A stretch of 64,000 bases of DNA from Phycomyces blakesleeanus NRRL 1555(-) (GCF_001638985.1 NW_017265153.1:245776-309775); one strand, 5' to 3'; positions 36,817 through 50,463 are shown, counted from the first letter of the stretch. Numbers and translations: made by a program. Notes: generated by a model not told the origin, from the letters alone.

Positions 36817-39559
36817 TGCTTTTTTTTTGGGCTGTTTACAAGAGTTACCTTGAGGCTCTTTGATATAAGTCTTCTTTACATTAAGAGAGGGCGGAGGGGA
36901 CCTAAGAAGTCACGATCCTTGTCACACTACTAATGCTGTATTTCTGAATTGACACATTTATTGTAAGGCTAAGCTGAGCCCTGAACTATGAGTTCTAGGT
37001 GATTTACTCACCAAAAGGCTAGCTAGTATAATATAGACCCATACATCTTACTGCGTAGGAATCCCTATTTGTGTTGTGTATAATATGATATAAGTAATTG
37101 GTTTATTTTACGATAGTACCAAAGCGCATTTTCAGTGAATAGTGCTTTCTTTATTCGCAAGTATTATAGTAATCATACTACTCGACAATAATACAGGGGG
37201 TGCAACGGACATCGCTGTAAGAAAAAAAAATCTACGGATGATTTCAAAAAACTTGTAATTTTGGTAAGACCGACATATTCTTACTACAATATCATTAAAG
37301 GCTCTCGTATATCTAGTCATAACATTGTTATACACTTGGTGTAGAAAGTTTTTTTTTAAAGAAAAAGGCTGAAAATAAAGAATAAAATGATGTCAGCCAA
37401 TCAATATGTATGTACATGTATTCTGGTCTGGCCCTTTGCTCACAATAGACTTTGTAATGGTTAAAGACGTATTCAAAGCTGCAATACCCGGCTTTTTTTT
37501 TTAAAAAAAAATAAAAAATCGAGGCCTTTTTTGTGTTGTTTTTAGAAATAAATAGAAAACGTAATGTCTGTTTCGATGGACGTATTGTACTACATTTTAA
37601 TAGTAGAGAGAAATGATATTGCATAGTGTCATGCATTGCCTATCTAATCGTCAATGCATTACCAATGAATGAAAACTGGCCAAATATAATCGTTCAAACT
37701 TTGATTATTGCTTTGAAAGATCGAATATTTTGATCATCTCTTAAACCCCCAATGATCCAATAATATTGTTTATATATATGATCATTTTTTTTATCTTGTT
37801 TTTAACCGCATCAAATATCTCCCCTAATATTGCTGTTCTTTATTCTGGGTAAAGAAAGGCTCTGTTTTGCGGGAATACAACTTCTAAAAAAAATACAAAC
37901 ATAATTTTGCCGGTTATTCAGGGGATGTAAAATGCTGGCATTATTTTCTTAAAAATGTAAACAGATGAATCAAAATAAATATTTATGGATTTTTCAAGTT
38001 TCAATTTTAAGTAGCTCCTCAGCTCTAAGTGTATCTTTTAAAGAAGCCAGATAATTGCTTTGTTTTACTGGTGTGTAATAAATACATTAACAGCTTGTGA
38101 ATATTCTGTGAAAGTATACAATACATCATGACCGAGTTGACATATACGAACGGTAATCATTGCCTGTCATTCATTATCAAACAAAAATAGATAAATAAAT
38201 AGATTCTCAAAAATGACTAATCTCTCGTCGTATGAATTTGGTGCTGGGCCCTGTGAACCCTTCCAAGAATGCATTTTTCTCTTCTTCATTTTATTATATG
38301 ATTTCAGTTCCAGAATTAGGTGTATTGACATTTATATCCAGCAAATATAAAAGCTACACTCATTTAAACCCATCCAAAGACATAGGTCATTGTTTTGTTT
38401 AATCTAAAAGATAAAGGTGAATTGAACCATGTAAAGGTATCGGTCGTTTTTCATTTAAAAATAGGTATACAGTCAAAAAGGTCCTAAAAATGATGACATA
38501 ATAATAGCATGAAACTGTACAACTTTATTTAATGCTTTGGGGTCTAATACAAGACCATGCGCCATTTGTCTCATTATTACAATAAAGAGATTTGGATAGA
38601 TGTTGTGTATACTACGAGGGTATTTTCAACCGAGTTTATTCTTCTAAAGAAAATAGTCGACTCAATATCAAATATTTGAATGATAATTGAAACACAAGAA
38701 TACATTTCTTTAAAGAAAGAATGAATGAAAAAGCTTATTATTGTGGGTTGACTAAAATATACAAATCAAGGCTTGAAAACCAAAAGGTCTCTTGAATGAT
38801 AATATTGTATCATTGATTAGAAACATTAAAGTCTAAACACGAATAATTGATCTTTGTAAGCTATCAGACCCAATTGTCTGTTATGGGATAGAGACATTTT
38901 GCTGACCAAATAGCCTAACAAGCCTATAATTTCCATTTGGGTGGGTAATATAAATAACTACACGAGACCAGGGTGTTGTAGATGTCAGATGAACGGATTT
39001 CTTTTGGCTAAGCCAGACCGAGCTTTTAGAAAGATTCGAATATACATAGATTCTACAGTACACCATAAATATCATTATTGGTCTATACACCAGTTTAGAG
39101 TTCTGATAGTCAACAAGTAATCTACAGTATATTACAAATCACTGGTTTGCGGTTGTTGTGATTGAGTCCCTGTTTGTCTTTATGAAGGAATATATGTAAT
39201 GAGTATGTGTTCCACTAAAAAATATATATATTTAAACAGAGATTACTGAGATGTGGCTACAATTAAAGAGGTTGGCTATAGCCAATAAATGAAGCTTTTA
39301 TTGGCTTTATATATATATATATATATATATAAATATATCGTCTTTGGTGATTATTGTGGGGATTGGTTCACGCTTAAATTACTTTGGTTTCTATCTCGGA
39401 GTGCGGGGCAGTTGGGAAAAGCTTGGAATGAGAAACTCCTACTTTGTATCTCTCCGCTTCTGAAAAATGCGGGGAACGCATGTGCCATTGTACAAAGTAG
39501 ATAAATAGCTCCAGCTAAAGTTTGGCTGATGTCTATTTTTCTCCTCCTTTGTTACAATC
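36817..39559. other. 2.7 kb AT-rich intergenic region
   Basis: No supported gene is present. T-then-A homopolymer blocks occur at about 37348-37366 and 37493-37510, and a (TA)n run at 39309-39332. A block at about 38878-39136 has more even base composition and a TGTTATGGG start and TTACA end, faintly LTR-like, without target duplication (see the rejected list). The sequence from about 39280 onward becomes the likely promoter of the F-box/WD40 gene. Confidence 0.4.
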
Positions 39560-41188
39560 ATGATCGCCTCGCCACTATCTCTAAACTTCTTCTCGTCTCT
39601 TTCCTCACGCCCAAACACAGGCGATCTGCTTCAATCGCCAATATATTACGCTATCGTAACAAAAAAGGACGGCTCAGCTACAGCAATATGTTTGAATCCT
39701 TCAAACGGTCGACGTCGGTCCTCTCACGATTTGCTTCATGGAACTACAAAAAAAAAGAATATGAGCACAAGCTTTTATCAGCTTTTACCAAAATTTGTAC
39801 AGCCTAGTCGCCGAAAATCCCAGTCGACCACAATAATTCCAACTTTTTCCCAAAAGAGTATTGTATTTTTCGTCGTCCAAACATGTAATACACTTTTAAC
39901 ATGCGGTACCAATAGATCGATTTTATGGATTACCCATCGAAGTCATTATCCACATCCTTCTCTACCTTGATGTTCCAACAATCATTCGCAATATCAGTAC
40001 TGTCTCTCGTTCACTAAACTTCATATGCCAGTCAAACCTACTATGGAGTGCATTATTTGCTCGGCAGTTCTTTCGCACAACATCAGTTCCCTCGTTTTAC
40101 AATCTCTACAAGTCCCACAAAATTCTCGGCTCACGGTGGCAGCAAGGTCAAACCACAACACACTACCTACACGGTCATCAAAAAAGTATATATTGTCTTG
40201 CTTGGATGGGCTCAGACCATGTACTAAGTGGTGGTCGTGATTGCGAAGTAATGCGATGGAACCTTGTTACTCGTAAAATTGAAGCCACATATACAGCTCA
40301 TCAAGCGAGCGTACTTTGTATGCGTTATGATCCCATTCGTGGCCTCATCACTGGCTCCTCAGATAATTCTTGTTGGATCTGGTCTCCCGATCTGGTTCCC
40401 CTGAAGCGTCTTTCTGGGCACTCCCAGGGAGTACTTGATGTGTGCTTTGTGGGAGACTTGTGCGTTAGCGCATCGAGAGACCACTCGATCCGTATTTGGC
40501 GCGATGGAGAAACAGAACGAATTCTGATGCACGCGGGACCCGTCAATGCAGTCGCATCATTTGGTTCCACATCCCTTGCAAGTGCCTCTGGTGACGGAAA
40601 ACTTAAAATATGGGATCTAGAGACTGGCGAATGTCTGCGCACGATGGATCACGACCGTGGACTTGCATGTATAAAGGTCAATGGCACAAGCATATACACC
40701 GGTGGTCAGGATGGCAAAGTGCGAATATGGAATGGACTGACGGGTGAATGTTTGTCGGTGTTGAAAGGCCACACAGATGTCATCCGCTCTATAGATTGCT
40801 TGGGAGTAAGTTGTGTGGTAGAATGGGAACGGTAAAAACGGGAAAAAAATTAAAGCTATATAAATTTACTCTTTGGTCTCCTGTTACCAATTAGGATAAA
40901 ATTCTGACTGGAAGCTATGATTGTACATTGCGTGTTTGGGACAGCAATACTGGGCAGTGTCTACTTAGTTTTCAAAGTGGCCATTCAAGCTGGATCTTTA
41001 ATGTGCTAATAAGTCGATCACGAATTCTAAGGTTAGTGAACCACAAAGCAAGAAACAAAAAAAAAAGCAAAAAAATTAGCTAGAGTTCTAACCCAACTTG
41101 TCTGTACACTAGTGCGGGGCAAGACAAGAGAATTATGATTCTTGACTTTAGTGATGGACTAACCATTGCTGACGGACCATCCAAATAG
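39560..41188 (+). CDS. F-box/WD40-repeat protein, SCF substrate adaptor
   Basis: Four exons (39560-39857, 39916-40805, 40895-41031, 41113-41188) close in phase to 466 residues. Residues 1-100 are Ser/Arg-rich. An F-box follows at about 103-150 (YGLPIEVIIHILLYLDVPTI, with a Trp in LLWSALFARQF). The rest is a WD40 propeller: HYLHGHQKSIYCLAW, GGRDCEVMRWN, GSSDNSCWIWS, SASRDHSIRIW, SASGDGKLKIWD, GGQDGKVRIWN, GSYDCTLRVWD and SAGQDKRIMILD. The final exon completes the last blade. The architecture is that of Cdc4/Met30/Fbw7-like adaptors, which bring (often phosphorylated) targets to SCF ubiquitin ligase. Which ortholog it is cannot be decided; it is shorter than Cdc4. Confidence 0.85.
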
Positions 41189-43069
41189 TGGGTTGGTCCC
41201 GGTTCTCTCCTCCCTTTATAAAACACCTTTAAGCATCGACCAAAAATTTTGTTCCAAGAAAGTTCTCCTTACCCGAGCCTATATACCACATCTATCAGTA
41301 ACAATATTGATCAAATAAACACATAAAAATAAGACAACCTGTTTACTATTTACTCTAGATCTAGTATTTTCTGGCGTTGTTTCTAAATAGAATACATGCA
41401 AAATAATGTAACACTGGCCAACACGCCACTTGAAAATAAAAAAGTACAAGCACCCTGATGCACAAAACTTTGTCTTTTTTTTTACACTCGGATTTATTTA
41501 TATATATATATAAATAAAAGCTTCAATTGATTCCAATTTTTTGAACCTTTTTGCTGTCAGAAGTCAGTATGGTTAGCTTAAAGGTGTAATGACGTCCAAT
41601 GTATCGTTACTATGCATAGAAAAAGAAAACGTCTTTTCTATCAAAAGGCTTTGGTTTTAGTTTGATAAAATAAAGATCTACAGAATTAACACTTGAGTTT
41701 TGAATTCAATTCATGGATCTCTTGTACCTCAAATAAATATATCCGCGCAATATTCAAAAGATTCATTTTGAACTTCTCCTATTTTAAGTCTTGTTTACAC
41801 AATTTATTCCTCTCCTTAAAACCGGCTAAGATGAAGCTTAAAATCGTATTGATCGGAAGTAGCCGATCATAAATACATGCTTAAGGCATACAGGCACACG
41901 TAAGTGACGTATACTAGTGTCAAATATTGGATTAAGTATTCACTGCTTGAATAGGTGGTACAGTCAGCATTAAAATAAGGTCGTCTGAATTTTGTCATAA
42001 AGAACATGACATACCTTGTCTAAATCTTCAAGAGAAAATCTGGATCCTTTCTTTCTTTTTCTTCTATGCACTAGAATCACAAAGTTCAAATGAGCTATTT
42101 TTGTTTGTTTTTGTTACTCTAAAGATAAACATGGTATTACTTGATTAGTTCCTTTATGTATAAAGAGAACAAGATTTGTGAATAAGACGATAAAGCAATA
42201 TATTGAATGAGTTTAGTCAAGTTCAAGTAATCCTCCTTAATACAAACTATCAGCAATATTAGATGACATGCTGTTACATACATACAAATTATAAAGGTCT
42301 TACTGATAAAATACAAGAAATCATACAGATTATGTCAATCCACTCCCCCTCATGGTGGAACGGTCTAGTCCATATAAAAATGGTGAAATAGTATATTGAA
42401 CTGTCTCAATCTCAAGTAAAAACACTGCATTACATATTATGCTCTTATGTAAACATATTATCATGGATTCTTCTTGTAAGAGCTGGCACCTTTAAAGTAT
42501 TATGTTTTTATTGAATACATATTTGATATCAAAATTGTAATGAATAAACATATCAAGATATTGATAATATTTTGCAAATCCCAAAAGCCCAAACATAAAA
42601 TAATTAACAGAGATTTATTGGATGTAAAATTATAGCTCAATATAGCCAGGTACGCCTTTTATTCCGTAATACAATCTATAACTCTTCACTTACACCAACC
42701 AGTCTGTATATAATAATATATTGTCCTCATTTGAATTTATACAAGCGAATACAGAGTGAAAAATCAGATAATACATTATTAAAAGAGTACCAGATTTTTT
42801 TTTCTTAATTGATCGACCAGATGCACATAGTCATAGATAATTTTTTTTCATAGGTGTTACGTGTGAGTTTGGCGCAAGAAAGTGTACAAGTATATGTGTG
42901 TGTGGGCGTGTAAGGCGTGTTTTGTAAGTGTATGAGTAGGGATTTGCCTTCAAAGAAAGCAGCAACAAAGTCATGTCGACCAAGTAAATAAAAAAGAGGA
43001 AAAATAAAAAAAAGAGGAGAAAGAAAGTAGAAAAATCCGCTCCGTAAGTGCAAACGCATTGAATGTGGT
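41189..43069. other. Convergent intergenic region
   Basis: This is AT-rich DNA between the F-box/WD40 and U2A' gene stops. I see no gene. A short GC-richer patch near 42338-42380 is the only compositional exception and has no recognisable identity. Confidence 0.45.
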
Positions 43070-44098
43070 TTACTCTTCTTCCTCTTCTTCCTCTTCAGCA
43101 CTAACAGGCTTCTTTTCTACTGGAACATGCCCTGCTTTAAGCAAGCGCTCTAGTCGTGAAATCTCATCCAGCGAGGTTGCCTTCTTCAATGCCTCACGAA
43201 TTGTGCGCTGTTCTTCTGCTGACAGACCATGTCCATTTGCCTTTGTTTCGCCAAGTCCCTCTCCAGGTTCAAATGTTTTTGTTTTAGCGTCTGCAAGAGA
43301 CTTGCTGAGGCTAGACTCATTACCGTCCTGGTCCTTAAACAACTCCTCTGCTTGCTTACGCTCCTAATTTACCAATACACAGAGTAACTACAATTAGGTC
43401 TCCATCTATCCGTTTACTTTTCTATCTATAAAAAAAAACCTTGGTATATCTTGATAATTGTACACCAAAGACAAAGATCCAATTAAACTTACTGCTTGCT
43501 TGATCTTGACAAAATCAAGAACACGAAGACTAGGAATTTTGTGAATCACATAAAGTCTATAGTATTGCTTCTTGGTAACGGGGTTGTCGAGAAGGCTGAG
43601 GTAAGTTAACTTGCGGCAAGGTGCAAGAGGTTCGAGATCTCCGAGTTCTTGAATGGCATTGTTTGTCAAAACCAAGGTGGTCAGATTAGGAAGGGAGTTT
43701 TGCATGCCCTCTTCAATAGTGCTGATACGGTTATTTGCCAACAAAAGATGCTGTAATCGTGATAGACGAGGGAAGTTGCCGAGAGAACGTAAATCATTAT
43801 TGGTAAAGTCAATGGTGTCGTTAAGGTCCTAAAAAAAAACAGTGTTAAAGATGCTGTACTTCCTTGATAAAATTGGTTATTACTTTGGTCGCACCCAAGT
43901 TTTCAATGACAGGTATCTTCAAATCTAAAAACAATGTCGCATAAATTTTGGTTTTAGTTTTGTTTTAAAGACCAAGGGCATTATTCATTGGATGTAAGGG
44001 TAGAAATTGCTTATGTTACCTCTAAGTACCAGCTCTCGGTCAGAGATGGCGTTGATGTGAGATACAGACTCGGTAATAAGGTCAGTGGTAAGTTTCAT
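43070..44098 (-). CDS. LEA1: U2 small nuclear ribonucleoprotein A' (Lea1/SNRPA1)
   Basis: Exons 44098-44020, 43924-43884, 43828-43493 and 43363-43070 close in phase to 249 residues. The start MKLTTDLITESVSHINAISD is followed by RELVLRDLKIPVIENLGATKD. An LRR domain follows with DFTNNDLRSLGNFPRLSRL, LLLANNRISTIEEGM, LVLTNNAIQELGDLEPL, and the LRR cap LTYLSLLDNPVTKKQYYRLYVIHKIPSLRVLDF. The protein ends in an acidic Glu run. The family binds U2 snRNP B'' and U2 snRNA and is needed for branch-site recognition in pre-mRNA splicing. Length and motifs match throughout. The gene is divergent from the AN1 zinc-finger gene, with about 595 nt between their start codons. Confidence 0.95.
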
Positions 44099-44693
44099 TC
44101 TGCAATACTAGAGAAGTCGATCCGCTGTCGTTGAACCAAAGGCAGAGTGATAGCACGTCCTTGCTCGAGGACAGCGAGAACGCGATTCCCTCCTGACGTA
44201 GAGTGTGGCTTGTCCCGTCGTTTTTTATAAAACCCCGCAATTCTTATGATATTCATGCTACAGTATTGATGAAATGTATATTCATTTCGAGAAGTATACA
44301 AGTGAGACACCAATTTCCCTTTAGCAAGAAAGGGAATAAGTCAGACTAACACACATACACACAAAAGCAAATATGTTTACCATGCATTATATAGTCCCAA
44401 AATATTTAATAATGTATAAATATGATAATAATAAAATCTACAGCTGTAAGAAAAATAGAATGAATAGTAGCTTGAATTGAAGTATATGATGGCCATCAAA
44501 ATAAGTCAATAAAACAACCTTCGATGACATTATATATGCATAAATACATATAAAATTTGAAAAATGATCCTTTTTGAAAGTAAATATATAAATTAATAAA
44601 TGCAGTGAAAGATGTAAAGCTATTACTTGACTTGGCCATAAGTCATTAGTTTGTCCGCAGCCCTCTTTTCTATATATTTTTTTTTAATTGACA
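44099..44693. promoter_or_regulatory. Divergent promoter region between U2A' and Cuz1-like genes
   Basis: The two genes start on either side of this AT-rich stretch. Several TATA-like sequences are present, and the composition rises in G/C near 44098 (44140-44240), probably 5'UTR. No gene is seen. Confidence 0.4.
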
Positions 44694-45958
44694 ATGGAAC
44701 TCCCTAACATTGGCCAGCATTGCACACTTGCGCATTGTAAAGCATTAGGTCAGGAGTTACTTTGATGTGTTTTTTTTTATCATTTTACTACATACTCATT
44801 TATTCTTAGATTTCCTACCAATCATTTGTCCATTATGTCAGCATGCATTTTGGTGAGAGTAACAAATATTAAACCAATGTATTTATTTGATGAATAGCAA
44901 TGACCATCGACTTCCTCTTGATCATTCTTGTACTGGATGGGAAAAAGTAGACAAGCAACTATTACAATGCTCTAGCTGCGAATGTCTTGTCAGGGTACCC
45001 GAAAATACGCGCCCTGAAGAAGCGGCAAGTTTATGGTTCTACCATTTTTAATGATCTGTTTTAAATAGTTGAAGCGTACTGATAGATACAAATAGTTGAA
45101 GGCTCACAAAGAATCCAATTGCCTTGTACACTGCTATGTAAAACCTTCAGTTAGTATAGATCCATGTGCAGTAAAAGGCTGCAAAGATATGGATCATAGA
45201 ATAGGTCCTGTCCATTGTGATGGATGCGATAAAGGATATTGTTTAAGGTTCGTAGAGAACATACAAGCACACCGCTGAATAGATGTGCTTTATAAATGAT
45301 ATCCATATTATCACACCTAGACACCGTCATCCTTCAACTCATGGATGTGCCGGGTTAGGCACAAACGAACATAAAAAGGAAGAGCGTCGGGCAGCAGCTC
45401 AAGCTCAAATTGGAAAAATATTTGTACCTTCTATTACAAAGCCAACGTCCAATAAGCCAGCTGTGCAAAAGAAGGGGAGCCTTTTGGTAGAAAAAATGAA
45501 GATAAAAGCAAAGGCAAAGGGTGATACCTCGGTCCCTTTAAATATGAGGATCTATATTTTTGTCCAACCTCCTCAAGAAAGTAAAAAGGAACATAGTCCA
45601 ATGTTTTTTGACAAGGTATAAAATATTTACATAAGACAGAAAATATAAAGTAATACAAATGCACCTAATTTGTATAAACTATAGACTCATCGTGTAGGTC
45701 GACTTTTGGATATGATTGCAGATGCTTTTCAAATTAAGAATGCAAATAACCGTTTAGCTGCTGATGATGATCAAGTAAGTCAATCTATATTGGTATAAAC
45801 GAATTGTGTATTTCCTCATTTATTCTATTATGTAATAGCGACTTGAATTAGTTAACGCTCTGGACATGAGTATATTGGACAAAACGAAAAGCTTGGACCA
45901 AGTACTTTCAGATCTTGATACTGTATTATTGGAAAGGAAATCAAAGATTTCTGCATAA
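44694..45958 (+). CDS. CUZ1: AN1-type zinc-finger protein, Cuz1/ZFAND1-like
   Basis: Seven exons (44694-44748, 44810-44852, 44898-45024, 45096-45247, 45321-45615, 45685-45774, 45839-45958) close in phase to 293 residues. Two AN1 zinc fingers are present: GQHCTLAHCKALDFLPIICP with CNDHRLPLDHSC, and DPCAVKGCKDMDH with CDGCDKGYCLRHRHPSTHGC. A basic linker follows, then a ubiquitin-like C-terminal region (NMRIYIFVQPP through VLLERKSKISA). Cuz1/ZFAND1 couples Cdc48/p97 and the proteasome, notably in arsenite stress. The intron after exon 3 must use a GC donor (gcaagt at 45025), since only this keeps the phase and joins the conserved second finger. Confidence 0.88.
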
Positions 45959-47145
45959 CATAATACCTTAAAAATAGCCAGTATTTCCAAATGTATTGCA
46001 AGTCTAACATAATGCTTAAACAAACTCTACTATTGTTCTTGATAATGCTCTGTACTAAATGATTATAAAACCTGTCATTCATAGACATCCATTTTTTGGG
46101 CATACTTCTTTTACTGTTGGACATTTAAACATCGTTTGATGGTGGAAATATCGATATTGTCATTTTTAAACCTATTCATATCTCCATGAATATTTGTCTA
46201 TTTTTGGTCAAACAAGCACTAAAAGGCATCATTTAACTGTACACAAAACTTTACTTAGTACAACAAATACAATTTGTCGATTAGTTTTTAGATTTATGCC
46301 ATGAGAGAACTTTGGGACCAAGGATGATTATGTGGTGCAAATATCAAAATCTCTATTAGTAAATGTTTTTTCAGAGTGAAAGAATGGAGTATTTTGATCA
46401 TTACTTATGCAAAAAATGTCAAAAAACATTTAAATTATGGATCGTAATATTATATATCAGATTGATTAAGCCTAAAAAGCAACTTCGCTTAAATAATTTG
46501 GATGTATAGCTGGATTTCGGTATTTAATTAGCTGTTTTGATCAAATTGATCCTTTTTATTTGAAAGTTCTTTGTTATCTGCAGTTGACTTTTTTTTATAT
46601 ACTCTTCACTATGGCAAAAACAAGGCGTATTTAGTGATTTTTTTTCGTAAATCTTCCCAGTGTTTAAGGGCTACTTTAATGTTGAATCTTATATATTATA
46701 TATCACTCAAAGGTGAATTGGCAAGAGAGTTAGTGTACATTGTTCTCCATAAATGTAAAGGGTCAAAACAGGGGTCTAAATGAAAAACGCCCCCAGAATC
46801 GCCTCTGAAAGCACCTCTGAAAGCACCTTTTTTTTTCCTGTAGTACTAGTTATTTCAATTATTTATTACTCCCCTAGTTTCATATCTCTCTCTAATGATT
46901 GCTTAAACTATATCTTTTGAGTTATCGACTTAATACTCAGTCTTTTTAAATCATATAAAATATTAATATATTGAAAGCTACAGAAACGAACACAACTGAA
47001 TACACTACAAATCTCGACAAAGTGGACACGTGATAGAGTTGTCATTCTCGGGCCATCTTTATTTTATTTTGCCTGGAAATTGACACTTGCTAATTTAGTA
47101 GGGTTTCACCTTTGTAGCTCATATATATATTTCTATTATTACACT
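45959..47145. other. Intergenic region
   Basis: The region is AT-rich. A tandem CCTCTGAAAGCAC duplication lies near 46801-46827. No gene is supported. Confidence 0.45.
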
Positions 47146-49090
47146 ATGGAAGCTCAACGAATTCGTGATGGTGTTAAGTTCATGCAAGAAGGTGACAAGG
47201 CGTAAGTTTATCGTTAATTAGTTATATATTTTAAGTAATGTATCTTCTAGTCTCATAATCGTATTGCTCTTCTATATGCATTTAGTTCTTCTAAAGGTCT
47301 TTTTCGTAAGCCTGATTGGGATGTAGCAGCAGGATGTTACGAGCGCGCAGGTAAAAAAAAGGCGATAGTACATCAATATTATATATATATATATACCAAG
47401 AAATTATAAAACCGTTTTACATTTGATGATGCTCTAGAACAATGAAGTTGGTTGCTCATTAGAGATTTGATTCATAGCAACATCTTTCAAAATTGCAAAG
47501 TCTTATGACCAAGCAGTACAAGCTTATGCCAAAACCTCCGAAGCATTCTTTAAGGCCGGAGCGTAGGTGTTGCCTCACGAAGCTAAAAAAAAACAAGGTT
47601 TAACTCTTTATTTATACATCTACATTACTTCTTTTTTTTAAAAAAAAAAGCAATCATCTAGCTGGAAAGGCAATGGAGAGCGCAGCTCTCATCTTAACTC
47701 AGAATCTAGGTCAACCTCAAAGAGCAGCTGAAGCATATCAACAAGCTAGTGACCTCTTTATGACCCAGGGTAAAGAAAATAGTTATATTTGAAAGCAAAG
47801 TGTCAAGTATTGGTTTGCTTAATACGTGTATATGTGTATATGTGTGTGGGTGAATATTTAGGTAGTATTGACCGTGCTGCTGAGCAACTTGAGAAGGCCG
47901 GAAGGTAATTTAAATTAATTTTGCTGGGATAAACTTGTTAGCGCTTTTGGATGGGAAAATCATAAATACAAATATACATACATACATACATACATACATA
48001 TAATCCTAATACTCGGTACTTAATTATAGAGCCATGGAAACAACAGATATCAATGCAGCCATTGAAATGTACAGTGCTGCATGCACATTGTACGAGCAGG
48101 AGGATCGCGGAAGGTTTGCAATTGATGTGTTTAAAAAGGCTATTTCATTGCTTATCAAGAGCAAAAAGTAAGTTGGGTTTATCTCCAAAAAGGATAAATT
48201 TTGATAATTGTGTGTGCGTGTGTGTAAATTTGATATAATTTAGATATGAAAAGGCTATTGATATGTTGCAGCGCCAGTCGGTTATTCTTCAGAAGATGGT
48301 CAGTCGTTCACATTTGCACAAGGCCAACCTTAGTATTCTGATTCTGATTCTTGCAATTGGTGATGAAGTTGAGGCTGGAAAGCAGTTTCACATCATGTGC
48401 AGGTAAAAAAAAAAGTGCCCTGGAATTTAAATAGAAACACAGGCTGGTGGGTAATACGTTGAGTTTCTAACATGTAAGTCAAATCCTCGTAGCGATTCAG
48501 GATTTTCACAGAGTGAAGAGGCAGAAATCTGCCAGGCCTTGTTGCAAGCCTACGAGGAAGGTGACCAGGAGTTGATGGAACAAACAGTACGTCGTCAGCA
48601 TGTAAACTTCTTGGATAACGAGGTGGCACGTTTGGCACGTACATTGACAGTACCTGGAGAAGTGCTGTCGAGTGGCCTGAGCGGCACTTCTTCAGTTACT
48701 AGCTCAAAATTATATGGATCTACAAATGGTCCGCCTTCTCATTCTGCAGTACGTGGTAATCCCGCTGCTGCAAACCAATCCCAGCGTCCTACCAATGGGG
48801 CAAGTAGCCATTCTTCTTCTGGTGGACACATCCCTCCACAACCCATGTCTCCTGCCCAGGTTCGCGCCGAGTTGTATAGTCGGCCACCCCCTAGACAACA
48901 ACCCCAAACACAACCACAGCAGCCGCAGGAGGTGGAAAAAGATAACACCAGGGGAGTGGAGGAAGACTTTGCGGAATTGCGGGTTCAACCCGGTCCCAAA
49001 CCTGTAGCACATGTGCCTGCACCTGCACCTGCACCCGTGGCACAGACGACGGAGGATGATGAAGACGACGAGTATGATGGATTGCGTTGA
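47146..49090 (+). CDS. Gamma-SNAP (NSF attachment protein)
   Basis: Eight exons (47146-47201, 47286-47350, 47478-47562, 47651-47769, 47862-47904, 48030-48167, 48244-48402, 48493-49090) close in phase to 420 residues. Residues 1-275 are a TPR-like helical array: MEAQRIRDGVKFMQEGDKA, FRKPDWDVAAGCYERAATSFK, AEAYQQASDLFMTQGSIDRA, DINAAIEMYSAACTLYEQE and LDNEVARLARTLTVPG. The protein ends EDDEDDEYDGLR, matching the acidic tail through which SNAPs stimulate NSF ATPase during SNARE disassembly. Between them lies a Pro/Gln/Ser-rich insert of roughly 130 residues absent from animal gamma-SNAP (about 310 residues). The intron before exon 4 has a T8A9 block ending at the acceptor. Confidence 0.9.
47633..47650. 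repeat. T-run/A-run palindrome abutting a 3' splice site
   Basis: About eight T are followed by about ten A, ending in AG at the acceptor of gamma-SNAP exon 4 (47651). Confidence 0.85.
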
Positions 49091-49235
49091 GTGACAAGCA
49101 AATATAAGATTATGTATAAAAATAAAAATTTACCTAAAAAAATGGAAGCTTTATTTCACCCCTCTCTTTCACTTTTGTGTCTAATTTGTACGTTTGCCTT
49201 TACACACATACATACACATACACACATACACACAT

Positions 49236-49267
<32 letters not shown>

Positions 49268-49375
49268 TACTTATATTACTTTATTAGTATTTATTATTTG
49301 ACTCATTTAACAAACATTACAGTATTTTTTCCAGTTACAACGTCTCATTACTACCATTTAATTCATACTAGTTCC
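49091..49375. other. Short intergenic segment with (CA)n
   Basis: A CACATA/CATACA compound microsatellite at about 49200-49265 lies between the gamma-SNAP stop and the FHA gene start. Nothing else is seen. Confidence 0.6.
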
Positions 49376-50463
49376 ATGACACACATGCTTGATTCAGGTG
49401 TGTTTGGTCGTGGATCGTGTACAAAGTAGTAAGCCAAGTGTTTAACAAACAAACAAAAAACAACAAAAAACAAAAAACCTGTTTTTTTTGACGGGTTCTA
49501 TTGAATTTTTTTTTCTTACAACAAAAAAAGAAGACCATGCTAGTCGACAAAAACGACGATGCGCATTGTTTGAAGCACAACAAGCATCATTGCAACGTGA
49601 TCCTGGAATAGCACTCAAGCGGCATGCCGCGCTAGCTGATGCAGAGCCAGTATTAATTCATGGCTCTCGCCATTGCCGGACTACTATCGGTAGAGGTCAT
49701 GACGCGACAGTTCGGATAGGCAGAAAGAACAAGCTTGTGTCAAGAGAGCATGTAGTAATTGAACACAAGCCTACCCTAGGGTTTTTCGAGCTCACTATTC
49801 TCTCCCCCAATGCGGCCCTGATAGACCAAATCGTATTTACTGTAGGAGAGCACGTTCCAATCATGGAAGGCTCTGTCATAGAGATAATGGGAACTCGGCT
49901 CACTTTTCTTGAGCCAACCCGGGAAGAAGCACTTCCCGAGCAGCCAGTAGCAATGAAAGAAGAGCTAAAAGGACATGTTAAAGATAAAGAACTACAGCAT
50001 AAACAGCAACAAGCATTAGCATCCCCAATGTCAAGTCCAACTCCAAAGACAAAATCAAGTCCAAAATCAATCCCTTTGTCATTGCCATTGACATTGACAT
50101 CTGAAAATCTTCAGAAAATCTTAACACCAACTACAAAAATCACTCCAACCTCCACTAAAACTCCCACGCCGGCTCCAGTTTTAGCTCCAGTACAGAATCA
50201 AACACAAACACCAATTCAAACACCAATTCAAACACCAACTCAAACACCAACTCAAACACCAACTCTAACACCAACACCAACACCAACTCAAATACCAACA
50301 CCAACACCAACACCAATTCAAGCACCAGCTCGAACTCAAACTCAAAATCAAAAACCAACACCAACACCAACACCAACACCAGCACCAGCACCAGCACCAA
50401 CACCAACACCAGTAGCAACACTAACACCAGTATCAACACCAACACCAGCACCGGCAACAGCAC

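Noticed and set aside
38878..39136. Possible solo LTR (TGTTATGGG start, TTACA end)
   Set aside because: No target-site duplication, no second copy in the window and no internal retroelement sequence.
46801..46827. Tandem CCTCTGAAAGCAC duplication
   Set aside because: Only two copies, with no context suggesting function.
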